In this document: piece by piece, positions 8,300 through 18,457 of the stretch
Position numbering within the stretch: the first letter of the stretch is position 1
How the letters are laid out: the number at the start of each line of letters is the position of its first letter
Assembly (NCBI GenBank): GCA_028456385.1
Contig: JALNQF010000638.1
Location: forward strand, 1 to 18,457
DNA from: Ophiosphaerella korrae
Taxonomy: Eukaryota > Ascomycota > Dothideomycetes > Pleosporales > Phaeosphaeriaceae
Length of the DNA stretch: 18,457 bases
Reading direction: 5' to 3'
Translations under genes and position numbers: made by a program
The notes under the pieces: generated by a model
Seen by the model: the letters and a program-made list of their open reading frames with translations, nothing else
Database searches by the model: none
Told to the model about the DNA's origin: nothing

Positions 8300-8728
8300 T
8301 ATTATAGGTGTAATAGAAGGAATTAAGATAGAACTAATTAATCCTAACTTAGGTACTAACAAGGTATAAGATAAGTAGAGTAATAATCTCGATTAAGAAA
8401 CTATATATAACTAAGACACCTAGGGTAATCTATAATCTATAGATTCTTAGTATTAATAGATTATAGATTAAAGTAATCTACAATCTATTAGTCTTAGTAA
8501 CTATAGATTATAGATTATATTAAGTATATAATTAAGTAGGATATATATTATTAGGATAGTATTAGTAATTTAATCCTTTAACTATAGAACGCTAATACAA
8601 GATAGTTATAAAATATCTTTTATTATTTATAAGTTATTATAGATCCTAATATAAACTTTAATATTACTTTATAATCTACTAACCCCTCTAAGATAGGCCT
8701 TATAGTTAATAATAGGAGGCTTATAATA
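8300..8728 (+). repeat. Element A 3' LTR (429 bp)
   Basis: Same length as the 5' LTR, starting TATTATAGG and ending GGCTTATAATA, followed by GCTTA. Where it differs from the 5' LTR it usually has T or A in place of C or G. The inverted-motif cluster is at about 8425-8519. Confidence 0.95.
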
Positions 8729-8733
8729 GCTTA
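8729..8733. repeat. Target-site duplication of element A, right copy (GCTTA)
   Basis: This is the direct repeat of 1692-1696. Sequence 8734 onward continues element B exactly where 1696 left off, as judged by the homologous stretch of element A around 8050. Confidence 0.93.
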
Positions 8734-9191
8734 TAAGGCGTATATTTATATAAATATACGTAGTTCTTATAATATATCTAGTATTTCTCTTTCTAAGTAT
8801 ACGTTTATTATACTTATTCTTACGTCTAGGCTTAATAATAATAGGGAAAGCTATTAACTAGACTTAAGAGAAATTACTATCTTAAATTGTAGAGGCTAAA
8901 GCTAAGTATAAGCGTATCTAGGAGCTTACGTAGAGTAAGCTAGTAGAGAATTAAGCTTATCTCTTTTATCTTTATAAGATAAAGGCCTTAAATAATAAGA
9001 AATTAGCTAAATAGTTAGTAGCTCTAGAAGCTAAGCTAGACTTAGATAAGGCGTTTATTATAGTAGATCTTATATTAGACGTTCTTATTATCTCTCTATT
9101 TATTATTAGTAATATTAGTTCTTTTAGTTTACTACTAGGCGTTCTAGAAGGTTTTAACTTTAGAACTCCTCTAGTCTCTTTAGGTAATTAA
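8734..9191 (+). pseudogene. Antisense accessory gene of element B, C-terminal part
   Basis: Continuation of 1593-1696 after the element A insertion. The first frame runs to the TAA at the end of N-N-N-R-E-S-Y (about 8857). The Lys/Glu/Leu-rich coiled-coil-like frame (codon starts at multiples of 3, for example AAA at 8847) runs to TAA 9189-9191. Stops inside it are TAG/TAA, compatible with former CAG/CAA/TGG. The layout is the same as in element A, including the phase change, so that change predates the A/B split or reflects an intron. The last 20 or so codons overlap the end of the B chromodomain on the other strand (tail-to-tail). Confidence 0.48.
8812..9059. repeat. 248-bp block identical (inverted) to 7726-7973
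   Basis: Partner of the block in element A. The two lie in opposite orientation about 840 bp apart, with the A 3' LTR between them, so transcripts across both could fold into a perfect 248-bp stem. Confidence 0.9.
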
Positions 9192-12100
9192 AGTTATCTT
9201 CTAGTTTCTATATTTTCTCCTATAGTTATCTTTTTTTATTTATAACTATCTATTTTACTAGGTAGTAGTTTCTTCTATTATAGAACTAGTACTATAGGAT
9301 TTCTTTAACTTTCTATTCTTTTTATTCTTTATACGTATCTACTTTATATACTAGTAGTTCTATATTCTATAGTACTTATTCTAGTAGAGCTACGTAAAAT
9401 ATTAAGTATATCTTTATTTTACTTAGTAGCTTTAATTTAAATATAACTAGTATAACTACTTTCTTAATTTTATATAGTCTTATCTTAACGTAGTTTTGTT
9501 TTAAGCTTAGTTACTTACTTTTAATATTCTTTTATACTAACTATACTTTTTCTCCTATTCTTAATTAAGGTCTTTCTTTATACTTTTTATTATAGTACTT
9601 TACTATCTAATTATATAAGAATTCTATATCCTATCTTAACTAATTATATATATCTTTAAGTCTATTAGCGAAGTTTTCTCCTCTTAGAGACTAAGATATC
9701 TAATTTCTTAGTATTTAGTATATATTAGGCTTAAATCTATAGTTTATAAAAAAAGTAATACTTTTATTACTATATTCTTTGCGCTGTTATATACTAACTA
9801 TACTATAGGTAGTAATTATACCTAATTATTCTTATTATAGTTAAAGTAGTATCTTAAGTATTATTTTACTATCTAATTTATTTGTTCTAACTATCTATTT
9901 ATTTATAGGTAGTATACTATAGATATTACGTATTATATTCCTAATTATACTATTATTATTCTTTATAGTTTTAATATAAATTATATATCTCTATCTATAA
10001 TAATTTTATCTAGTAGTCTATATTAACTAATTATAGTTCCTAGAACCTAGTATATAGTAACTTCTATCCTACTCCTTTCTTTATATAGTTAGAAGTATAT
10101 ATACTTTGTTAGTTTATCTACTATTATTAAGATTCTATTATATTTAACTCCTAATATTAGGTCTTTAGACTTAGGTAGCTTTGTAATAAAGTCTATTGTA
10201 ATAACTCCTTTTAGTTATTCTAGTACTTCTACTAGTTATAGTATTCTATATAGTACGTATCTACTATATTTATTTCTCTAGTATTCTATATAGTCTTATA
10301 GTACTTCTATTACTAATTATCTTACTCTTAGAATATAATAGTCTTATAGTAGTCTATCTAATATTTTATTAATACCTTAGTAGCTATATACTAGTAATTT
10401 ATAGAATTATTATATAAATTCTCTTTAAATCTTCTTTAGAATATATATCCTTCTATAGGCTTATGCAAATCCTCTTTAGATTTCTAGTTTCTCTATTTCT
10501 TTAGATACTTCTTGTATTGTTTTCTAAATCTATTTATCTAGCTTACTACTTATTCTTTTAAGTGTTGTAGCTATCTTAAGTATATTTAGGACTAAATATC
10601 TTTCTTTGTTCTTAACTAGAACTATACTAGTAGCGCTTACTTCTTCTTATAAGTCTAGTCTTCTACTAAGGGCGTTTATAAATTAATTATCTTTCTCTTT
10701 TATATATATAATTTCTATATTAAATATTAATAAGAATTCTTACTATCTTATATATTATTATAATAATTCCTTATTTATTATAAATCTTATAAGATTCTTA
10801 TAGTCTATATAAACCTTTATTTAGTACTTTACTCTTTGTAGGTATACTCTCTATTATTTAAATACTTTATAGATTACTAGTATCTCTTTATTATAGATTA
10901 AGTAGTTAAGTTCTACTATCTTTATCTTCTTAGAGAAGTATTTAACTAAGTATTCCTTTTTAGTTTCTAGGTCTTCTTATATTAGTACTATTCTATAGAC
11001 TAAATTAGATATATCTATTTTTACTATTACTAGTAGGTCTAGGTTATATATTCTAATAACTAGGTTTTCTATAAATTTCTTCTTAATCTTATTAAATACT
11101 TCTTAATATTCTTTTATCTATTTAAATAGTGTATCCTTTTTAATAAGTCTTATTATTAGTTTTATATCTTTAGAATATCCTATTATTAATTTTCTACAAA
11201 AGTTAGCTAGCCTATAAAATTATTATACCTCCTTTAGGTTTCTTAGTGTTAGCTATTTGTTAATCGATCTTATCTTTTCTAAGTTAATCTTAATTTTTCC
11301 TAGTTTAATAATAAATCTAAGGAAGTCTATTTCTTTTATATAGAACTCGTATTTTCTTATCTTAAGAAATAGTTTATTTTCTACTAGTTTCTTTAGTACT
11401 TTATATATATATTGTACGTATTCTTCCTCTATTTCTAAGAATATAAGGATATTATCTAAGTATATAAATGTAAATATATCTAAGTACTCTCTTAGTACTA
11501 TATTAATCCTCTCTTAGAATACTACTAGTACGTTTATTAAGCTAAATAGTATAACTAAGTACTTATATAGTCTATACTATATTCTAAATACTATTTTCTA
11601 TTTATTACCTTCTTTAATTCTAATTTAGTAGTAGGCGTTTTAAATATCTAGCTTAGTAAAGATTTTTACTCTTTATAGTTTATCTTGTATTCTATCTATT
11701 TATAGTAATAGGTATTAGTTTTTGTTTATAATTGCGTTAGTTTTCCTAAAATCTACGTAGGGTCTCTTATTATCTATTCCTTTTTTATCTATAAATATAA
11801 GTCTATATACTACTAAGGATTTAGACTCTCTTATCTATCTTTTCTTTATTACATTTTAGATAAATACTTGTTTAATTTTAGATTCTTCTTCTATTTTTTA
11901 ATAGATAGGGCTCTATTCTACGTCTTTAGCTTCTTCTAGTTCTATTACTAAGTCCTATAGTTAATATTCTAGAAGATAATCTTCTAGTTCTATAAGCTAT
12001 TTTTCTTATTTCTTATATTCTTTAGGGAATTCTCCTTTGTAAGTACTTATATTAGCCTTTAGTATCTTTGTTCTATAGTAATTAATTTCCCCTATTTTCT

Positions 12101-14591
12101 AATTAATATGTAGGTTAGTTATTTATAACTATAGTATACCTAATATAATATTTTACTTGTTATTAATTGTTGTTATATCTATAACTATATTCTTAATTGT
12201 TATTCCTTCTAGCTCTAATATAGAGAGGACTATTTCGAACCTAATTAGTTCTTAGAAGGGTTTTCCTTTAATTATACTTAGTTATTAAGGGTATTTCTTT
12301 GTTGTATACTTTATTTCTTATATTTCTATAAACTTCCTTAATATAAAGTTTCTTGTAGCTCTACTATTAATTATTAATTATACTTTCTTTTTTTAGTATA
12401 TACCTATTTTCGTAATATATAAGCTTCTTACGCCTTCTAGCTTTTCTTACTTAGGTAACCTCGTAAATTATCTATCTTTCTAGGGCTATAACTTTACTTT
12501 AAGTTTATATTCTTTATATTTTAGATATTTATTGTTTGTATATTTATACTATAGTCTTCCTTAGACGTATTTCTTAGTTAGTTTAGGTCTAGGCCTTACT
12601 ACTACGTATCTATCTTCTAGGATTATTTCCTATCCTTAGATATCTCTTACTAGAATTACTCTTGTATAGTTATAGCCCCTTCTTCTTATAAGCTATATAT
12701 TATTGTTTACTTTAGGATTTCTATATATAACGTAATTCTTATCTAGGTATAATATCTATAATACTTTAAAATATACTAGGTATTTTAGATCTATTATTTT
12801 GTTATCTCCTTCCTAGTACTTATCTTTACTAGGTATATTTATTATTAGGATATAGTATACTACTAGTACTCTTAGTATATAGGCTTTGTTATTCTATTAC
12901 GTTTTTCTTATAAGGTATTACTACTCTCTTTATATAGGTATTCTTCTTACTATAACTATATATTATTTTATCTATTCTTAAAATAGTATAAACTTTATTT
13001 CTTTAGGGTTACGTTCTTTCTAGTCTTTGTACGCTTCTTCTATACTTATAACTATTAAGTATATTTAAATAAACTTCTATTCTTTGTTTTATTCTTCTAT
13101 ATCTATTGTTGTATAGCTATTATAGCTATATATTATTAGCTAGGTATACTCTATACCTCTTATACTAACCTATCTCTTACTTCTTTATAGTCTTTTAGAG
13201 GTAGCTATAGTAGTCTCTTTATCTAGTACTAGTCTTTTAGCCTAGATTAATAGTACTAAGAGTTCTTTCTTTTCTAAGTCTTCTATTAGTAGGTCTATTA
13301 CGTGTACTATTTCTTTTAGCTACGCTTTTGTTTTTTCCTTTATTATAGCTACTCTATATCTCTATTTCTATAGGAACTATACTACTCTCTATTTACTAGA
13401 AAGATATATATAGTAGTTGTTGTTATAATAGAAAGTCTAATAGAGTATTGTATATTGTACTTCTTTACTCCTATCTACTTTTTCCTAAGGTTTAGCCTAT
13501 ACTTATAGTACTTCTTTCTTTTTCTTAGTTATCTTTAACTAAGTTTCCTTCTTTAAGTCCTTACTTCTATAGTCTTTTATAAAGTGTCCTAGTTTCCTAT
13601 ATTTATAATATACTATATCTTTCTTCTTTTTTAATTAGTAGTCTTTTACGTAGTAGCTTAGTTTACTATAGTTAAAGTACGTAAAGTCTTTATTCTTTTT
13701 CTTTTTCTTATCTTTATTAGCGTTAAGGATTATAAGGTCTCCTTTATTATAATTTTAGGTATAACCTCTATACTTGTTCTTCTTCTATTCTCGAAGATTA
13801 TTATTAATTTAGATTACCTACTATTTTAAAGCTTCTAGCGTTCGTAGTTTCTCTATATAGATTATTTCGTATTAAATTTTTAAGTTTAGTCTTTATTTAA
13901 ATTATAATATTAAAGCTAACTTATTCTATTCTATATTTTATAATAGTTATTTAAACTATAATATATACTTAAGAACGCTTTAGTTTTATATAAGCTTTTC
14001 TAATTACTCTTTAGCTTATTAGGTAATATTTATATCTCTAAACGCTACTCTTATTCGCTTAGTAAAGTATTTATAACTTCTAAAAATAGCTCTAGTTTTA
14101 TCTTTCTAGGTTATTAGAGAGTATGTTATATAATCTATCTAGTAAAGTTTATACTATCTTATTATATCTTCTTTAAGGTGCAACCTAATATATATTACCT
14201 TCTTTTCTTCTATATTAAAGTGTAGTACTTATATATCTATCTAGAGTTATACTAAAGCTATAAAGAGTTTTAGTTTTTCTCTTGTTTTGTCGAACTTCTT
14301 AAGGATAAGTATCTTTAGTAGTTTCTTCGTCGCGCTTATTTCTAGGTATTGTATAATTAGTTCTATTTAGTTTTATCCTTCTATAATAGCTCTAATCTAA
14401 GCCTTATTCTATTTTACGTATTCCTAAAGTTCTTTGTTCTAGGTTTCTAGGGTATTAATTACTATTTTTATATCTTCTTTTTTAGAAATTAGGTTATTTA
14501 TATAGTTCTTAATATCCTTCTAATCTATATTATCTAACTTATAACTACTTATAGGTGCCTTAGCTATTTTTCTAGTTAAACTTTCTACTAT
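9124..14591 (-). pseudogene. Element B gag-pol polyprotein, RIP-degraded, with a 1-bp deletion
   Basis: Homologous to the A gag-pol along its length; the inferred start is ATA at 14591-14589. From 14591 through Gag, RT and the integrase core the codon phase is constant, with a net 6-nt shortening relative to A before RT. Zinc-knuckle Cys at about 13570-13680 are all Tyr. The protease loop is N-S-R-A (about 12360-12375). The RT catalytic box reads Y-L-D-N (Asp at 11456-11454, then Asn at 11453-11451), so B has lost the second catalytic Asp. The integrase triad is fully retained: Asp 10193, Asp 9995, Glu 9887. At about 9755, ACC-T7 of A is AC-T7 in B, a 1-nt deletion in the P-F-F codons that shifts the chromodomain out of phase. 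The end at 9124 is placed by homology. Confidence 0.85.
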
Positions 14592-14632
14592 TGTATTAGC
14601 TAGACTATACACTTACTTACGCTTTACTTCTT

Positions 14633-14653
14633 GTAATAACTAAATTAGTAAGG
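14633..14653 (-). other. Putative primer-binding region of element B
   Basis: On the minus strand, CCTTACTAATTTAG then TTATTAC follows the B 5' LTR directly. It differs from the A version by one G/A change. The tRNA partner is not identified. Confidence 0.4.
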
Positions 14654-15083
14654 TATAATAGGCTTTCTATTGTTAACTATAGATAGCTATTCTTAAGTAG
14701 TTAGTAGATTAAGAGTTAATAATAAAAGCTCGTGTTAGGATCTATAATAACTTATAAATAGTAGGAGATATTTTACAACTATCTTATACTAACGTTCTAT
14801 AGTTAAAGGATTAAATTACTAATACTATCCTAATAATACATATCCTATTAACTATATACTTGTTATAATCTATAATCTATAGTTACTAAGACTAATAGAT
14901 TGTAAATTACCTTAATCTATAATTTATTAATACTAAGAATCTATAGATTATAGATTACTCTAGGTGTCCTAATTATATATAGTCTCCTAATCGAAATCGT
15001 TACCCTACTCGTCTTATACTTCGTTAGCACCTAAGTTAAGACTAATTAGCTTTAACTCGATTTCTTCTATTACGCCTGTAACA
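14654..15083 (-). repeat. Element B 5' LTR (430 bp)
   Basis: On the minus strand it begins TGTTACAGG, the only one of the four LTRs with an unmutated start, and ends CCTATTATA. Both B LTRs share TT where A has TA near the end (CCTRTTATA against CCTATAATA), so B and A come from slightly different sublineages. The inverted-motif cluster lies at about 14866-14960. Confidence 0.93.
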
Positions 15084-15088
15084 AATAT
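15084..15088. repeat. Target-site duplication of element B, right copy (AATAT)
   Basis: Matches 1014-1018. The C Gag frame resumes in phase directly after it. Confidence 0.9.
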
Positions 15089-17225
15089 TAAAATAGAAAA
15101 ATAACTAGTAAGAAAATAGTAAGGATAGAATAGAATAACAAGTAGTATAGCAAGAAGAAATAGCCTAGTAGTAGTAAGCAGTATACTATAATTATAGACA
15201 AATAACGTATAAAGAGAGAAGTAAAGGAAAGAATATTATAAAGTAATCCTAAGCTATAAGATCTAACCTATTATTTAATAAAGAGACTATACTAAAGCTA
15301 TCTCTCTACTAGCTAAGAACTTCTTTGTATAACTTAGGACTCCTAAACCTAACACCTAAAAGACTATAGGATATACCTAAAAGAATTAGTATACTAATAA
15401 TAGATAATAGCTCTACTATCCTAAACATACCCTAACTAATAATTAAGATATCTTTAGAGATATTTAGCTAGCTTGTAGTAGCTATTAAAATAATAGTAGA
15501 ATAGAGTAGTAGAGTATATATTAGCGTACAAAACCTATTTATAGATAAGAAGTTTAAGTTTACTAGTACTAATATAATAGAGTTTCTAGATAGTATTAAG
15601 TAATAAGTAATCTTTTATAGATAGCCTATTAAAGACTAAATCTATAACGTTATTACGTTTAGTAATAGAATAAAAAAAGATATTATTAAATAAAGTATAA
15701 CTAAGTTCGTAGAAGTAGAGAAAGCTAAAGATTAGGTAAAGGTTAGAGAAGTAATAAGAAATAGGTTCTAAAGGTCTAATAAAGTACAACAAGAAGAGAT
15801 AGAAAAAGTACTCTAAACCTAGCTATAGTAATACTTACTTATAGACAACCTCTCTCTCTAAGACTACTTTAATAACTTTAGCCCTTAGTTTATAAAGTAC
15901 TAGAGAGTAAGAATAATTATAGAGGCTATAAAGAGATACTACCTAGTAAAAGGACTTAATAAGTACTACTTATAAAAAGTCTTTAATAAATACAACCTAA
16001 GTAATAAAAACGTAGAAAACTTTAACTTTTAAATAATCTAGAAGTACTTTAACTAGCTAGTATAGAGAGACCTATAAGTAAAATATTTTAACCTAGCCTT
16101 TAAGAGAACTATAAGCATACTAAAGCTTATAAGCTATAAGAAATAGCTATATATAATACCTAAAGGAATATTTAGGCTTCCTAATATAAAGCTTATACCT
16201 AACTCTTATAACTAGACTTAAGGATAGAGAGAAGTCTAAATACCTCTAGGAATAGAAGTTACGTAATTAGAAGTTAATAATCTTATAGAATACTTTAAAA
16301 TAATAAAACTCTAAGTAATTACTCTTGTAGCTATAAATAACCTAAACGCTAGAGCCTAAGAACTTATCTAGCTACTAGAGGTATACTTAGTTATAGAAAG
16401 ATAAATTAAGGTAGATAAGTATCTATAGACCTCTTAGGCTATAGTAAACCTATAGTTAGTAACACTTTTTGTAATAAGGCTATAATTTTAAAAAAACTTT
16501 CTACTACTATTTTAGAATAACGCAGGACCTTAGTATTAGAATAACGTAGTAGGTATAAGTTTAAACTTTTGTAGTTATATTAAGTACAAAGACTTAAATT
16601 ACTACGTTAATAACTATAAAGAAAGAAAAGCTTTAATACTTAATAGATAGATTTAGTTTAATCTAGAAACTAGAAGATACTAATAGAGTATAGAGCGAAC
16701 TTACTAAGGGTTTATTAAATAGATTAGAGTAAGAGGCAACTAGAACAATATAATAATCTAGTATATCTAGTAGAGAATACAAGACCTAAAGTATAAAGAA
16801 ATAGACCCTTAGGTAACGCTAAACTCTATAATATAATAGCTAGTATAGCCTTAGATAATAGTAGTAATAAACTTACTTAGAGGTGTAATAGACAATTTAG
16901 AAGAAGATAGAATAGTAAGCGTAGAAGAATATAATAGATTCTAGATATAGTAACTAAAAATAAAAGGAAATTTAGTAGAAGAAGATATTACTAAAACTAT
17001 ATATATTACTATAGTAGAGTTTAGGACCTAAGAGCCCTTAGTACCTATTCTAGCTGTATAAAACAATTACAAAAAAGAAGCTAAATTCTTTAAATCTAAG
17101 TAGACCTAATTTAATAATATAGAAATAAAAATAGATCTAGAATAACCTCTTAAAAAATAGATAAATAAAAGAACTATATAAAAAAGCTTAAGTAGATTAA
17201 TACCTTAGAACTAAATACTAAAAAG
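15089..17225 (+). pseudogene. Element C Gag, main part
   Basis: It continues the frame of 625-1018 (codon starts equal to 1 mod 3) for over 2 kb. A Gln-rich segment (15091-15200) is followed at 15547-15900 by a retro-gag-like domain: K-F-K-F-T-S-T-N-I-I-E-F-L, F-Y-R-Q-P-I-K-D, F-V-E-V-E-K-A-K-D-Q-V-K-V-R, then Q-Q-E-E-I-E-K-V-L and L-S-L-Q-D-Y-F-N-N-F. This follows the 'PKFTGxNxxEFLxxxE' pattern of some fungal Gypsy Gags. Around 16567-16650 lies F-C-S-Y followed by N-Y-K-E-R-K-A-L-I-L-N, resembling a decayed zinc knuckle and the 'C-x-E-x-x-x-x-L-x-x-GRI' tail often after it; this is weak. The family differs from A/B: there is no sequence resemblance in Gag. It is stop-ridden by RIP. Confidence 0.6.
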
Positions 17226-18457
17226 GTAATATAAAAAGTTATAGAAGCGCTAGTATTTCTACCTATATAAATACTCCTAGCTAATATACTAGACTTTCTT
17301 AAGAAGCTTATAAAGCCTACTTTTATAGTAGATAAGTTAGAGGAGTTTATAAATATAAGAGTAATAGTAAGTATAACTAAAGACTTAAGAGAGACGCTTT
17401 AGAGCTTAAAAGGACTACTAGTAGCTCTATCCTAGAATAGCTTACACCTATACGTAATAAATACTAATATTCTTAACTAAGTAATAGTAGAAGCTATAAA
17501 TAGAAAAATCGTTAGGTATAGAGCCTATAAACTCTTAGGCTCCTCTACTAAGGTACTCTCTATTATACTTATACGCTCTACTAGTTTTGTAACTAATATA
17601 AATATAGTAAGAAAGTACCTAGAATATAACTAACCTAGTAGGATTAAAAGACTTAGAAAAGAATACCTAAAAGCAATAATCTAAGTCTATAGGACTAGAC
17701 TACTAGCCTTACTTAACTTAGGAGTAGAACTTAATACAATCTACTTTAAAATAGCTCTAGCTACTAGCTTAAGTATAACTTCTATACCTAAAGAAATAGC
17801 TAGAGTATAGCTAGTTACTATAAATAGAGTAAAGGAGTCCTTTAAAAGGATTGTATAAGGCGTACTAGTTATTATTAGAAGTATTAAAGTCTAGTCTAAC
17901 TTCTTTATTATAAGAAGTCTCTCTTACCTAATAATCTTTAAGAACTTATTTATAATAGATTATCGATACTCTTTTAAATAAGAAGATAATAGCTAAATAT
18001 ACTATAAAGTTTAGTTAAAAAATTAAAACACTTCTATAAAGTTTATAGTAATATTTAATAGAATAAGAAGTATAAGATAGATAAATATAATAATAATAGA
18101 AAAACTAGTAAAAAACCTTACTACTAAGAGTAGAGTTCTATAAATAGATACCTAGAAAATAGAGAAATAAGAAAGAGACGCCTAGAGAACTATTAGTAGT
18201 ACCTAGTATCTATACTAGGAATTATAGAATAATCTATAGGTAGATCTAATAATAATAAAATAAGCTAGTATTTCTCTAGATAAAAGTATCTTAGAAATCC
18301 TAGAAGACCTTATAGAGATATAGAAATAAGTAGAAAGAAGAAAATAGATACCTAAGAGCTTATTAAAGATAGAACTATAATTTAAGCTAAATACTATATA
18401 TAAGTTAAAAGGTAAAAAAGTATAGCTAGTCTATAACTCCTTAGTATAGCCCTACTA
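17223..18457 (+). pseudogene. Element C retropepsin and start of Pol, truncated by window edge
   Basis: From about 17223 the coding-like frame moves by -1 (codon starts become multiples of 3). K-L-M/I-K-P and L-E-E-F-I-N-I-R mark the linker. At 17706-17729 is A-L-L-N-L-G-V-E-L-N, the protease site: GAC to AAC after T, TCA to TTA and GCA to GTA are RIP changes from A-L-L-D-S-G-A-E. Downstream, S-N-F-F-I-I-R-S-L-S-Y near 17898-17932 and D-Y-R-Y-S-F near 17959-17978 match the second half of such proteases (NFLVxxxLSHPLILGxPF...). The final 200 bases (I-L-E-D-L, R-R-K-Q-I-P-K-S-L, Y-K-L-K-G-K-K-V) look like the charged linker before RT, which would lie beyond 18457. Confidence 0.6.

Larger units (their letters stand above)
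1697..8728 (+). mobile_element. Element A: Ty3/Gypsy chromodomain LTR retrotransposon, nested in B
   Basis: A complete 7,032-bp element: 429-bp LTRs at both ends, GCTTA duplications outside, putative primer site, one gag-pol frame, 3' non-gag-pol segment and purine tract. The LTR termini derive from a 9-bp inverted repeat, TGTTACAGG...CCTGTAACA: the unmutated start survives in the B 5' LTR, and the A ends are its RIP-changed form TATTATAGG...CCTATAATA (5' LTR). All the pol domains are recognisable but stop-ridden, so it cannot move on its own. It lies in opposite orientation to B, creating an inverted repeat of roughly 6 kb per arm. Confidence 0.95.
1019..15083 (-). mobile_element. Element B: Ty3/Gypsy chromodomain LTR retrotransposon, minus strand, split by element A
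   Basis: Two 430-bp LTRs in minus orientation (14654-15083 is the 5' LTR, 1019-1448 the 3' LTR) bound the element, with AATAT duplications outside. Subtracting the nested insertion (1697-8733) leaves about 7,028 bp, close to the 7,032 bp of element A. Internal order on the minus strand: putative primer site, gag-pol (14591 to 9124), 3' untranslated segment with the antisense frame, purine tract, 3' LTR. B must predate A, since A lies within it. All coding parts are RIP-mutated, and the integrase C-terminal region also has a 1-bp deletion near 9755. Confidence 0.92.

Noticed and set aside
15586..15792. Minus-strand open frame of 68 codons
   Set aside because: It is exactly antisense to the retro-gag-like part of element C, hydrophobic/Tyr-rich as expected of a complement of RIP sequence, and has no second copy or motif to support it. 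Treated as a chance frame.
1..18457. Mitochondrial origin, suggested by AT-richness and absence of intact nuclear genes
   Set aside because: LTR retrotransposons with target duplications, CpA-directed mutation and surviving CpG point to RIP-mutated nuclear heterochromatin; no mitochondrial gene or tRNA was seen.

Overview
The window is AT-rich nuclear DNA, almost certainly from a filamentous ascomycete (Pezizomycotina). It carries the mark of repeat-induced point mutation (RIP): CpA and TpG are nearly absent and TpA is hugely over-represented, while CpG survives. The first 60 bases hold 14 TpA and no CpA or TpG. RIP turns CAA/CAG/TGG codons into TAA/TAG, so there are almost no open reading frames. 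Coding capacity shows only when each strand is read through those stops. I see no intact host gene, tRNA, rRNA or CRISPR array.

Layout, oldest layer first. (1) Bases 2 to about 580 (+) are the wreck of a RecQ-type helicase C-terminal domain. (2) From about 625 (+) runs the Gag frame of a Ty3/Gypsy-like retroelement, 'C', with a Gln/Glu-rich 12-bp minisatellite. It is interrupted at 1018, resumes at 15089 in the same frame, and continues through Gag and a retropepsin to the right edge. No LTR of C is in the window. (3) Element 'B', a chromodomain Ty3/Gypsy element on the minus strand (1019-15083), sits inside the C gag and is flanked by the 5-bp target duplication AATAT; its LTRs are 430 bp. 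(4) Element 'A', a second copy of the same family on the plus strand (1697-8728, LTRs 429 bp), sits inside the 3' untranslated part of B and is flanked by GCTTA. Removing A and one GCTTA rejoins B exactly; removing B and one AATAT rejoins the C frame exactly.

Each A/B copy has the order LTR - putative primer site - Gag (retro-gag domain, two CCHC knuckles) - protease - reverse transcriptase - RNase H - integrase (D-66-D-35-E spacing) - chromodomain - purine tract - LTR. In A, Gag and Pol share one frame throughout. Both copies are dead, but with different lesions.

The most unusual feature is a second, antisense gene-like frame at the 3' end of the A/B family: a Cys-rich start followed by a Lys/Glu/Leu-rich coiled-coil-like stretch. 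It lies between the chromodomain and the 3' LTR and is seen in both copies. A 248-bp block within it is identical in A and B, although sampled pol sequence differs by roughly 10%.
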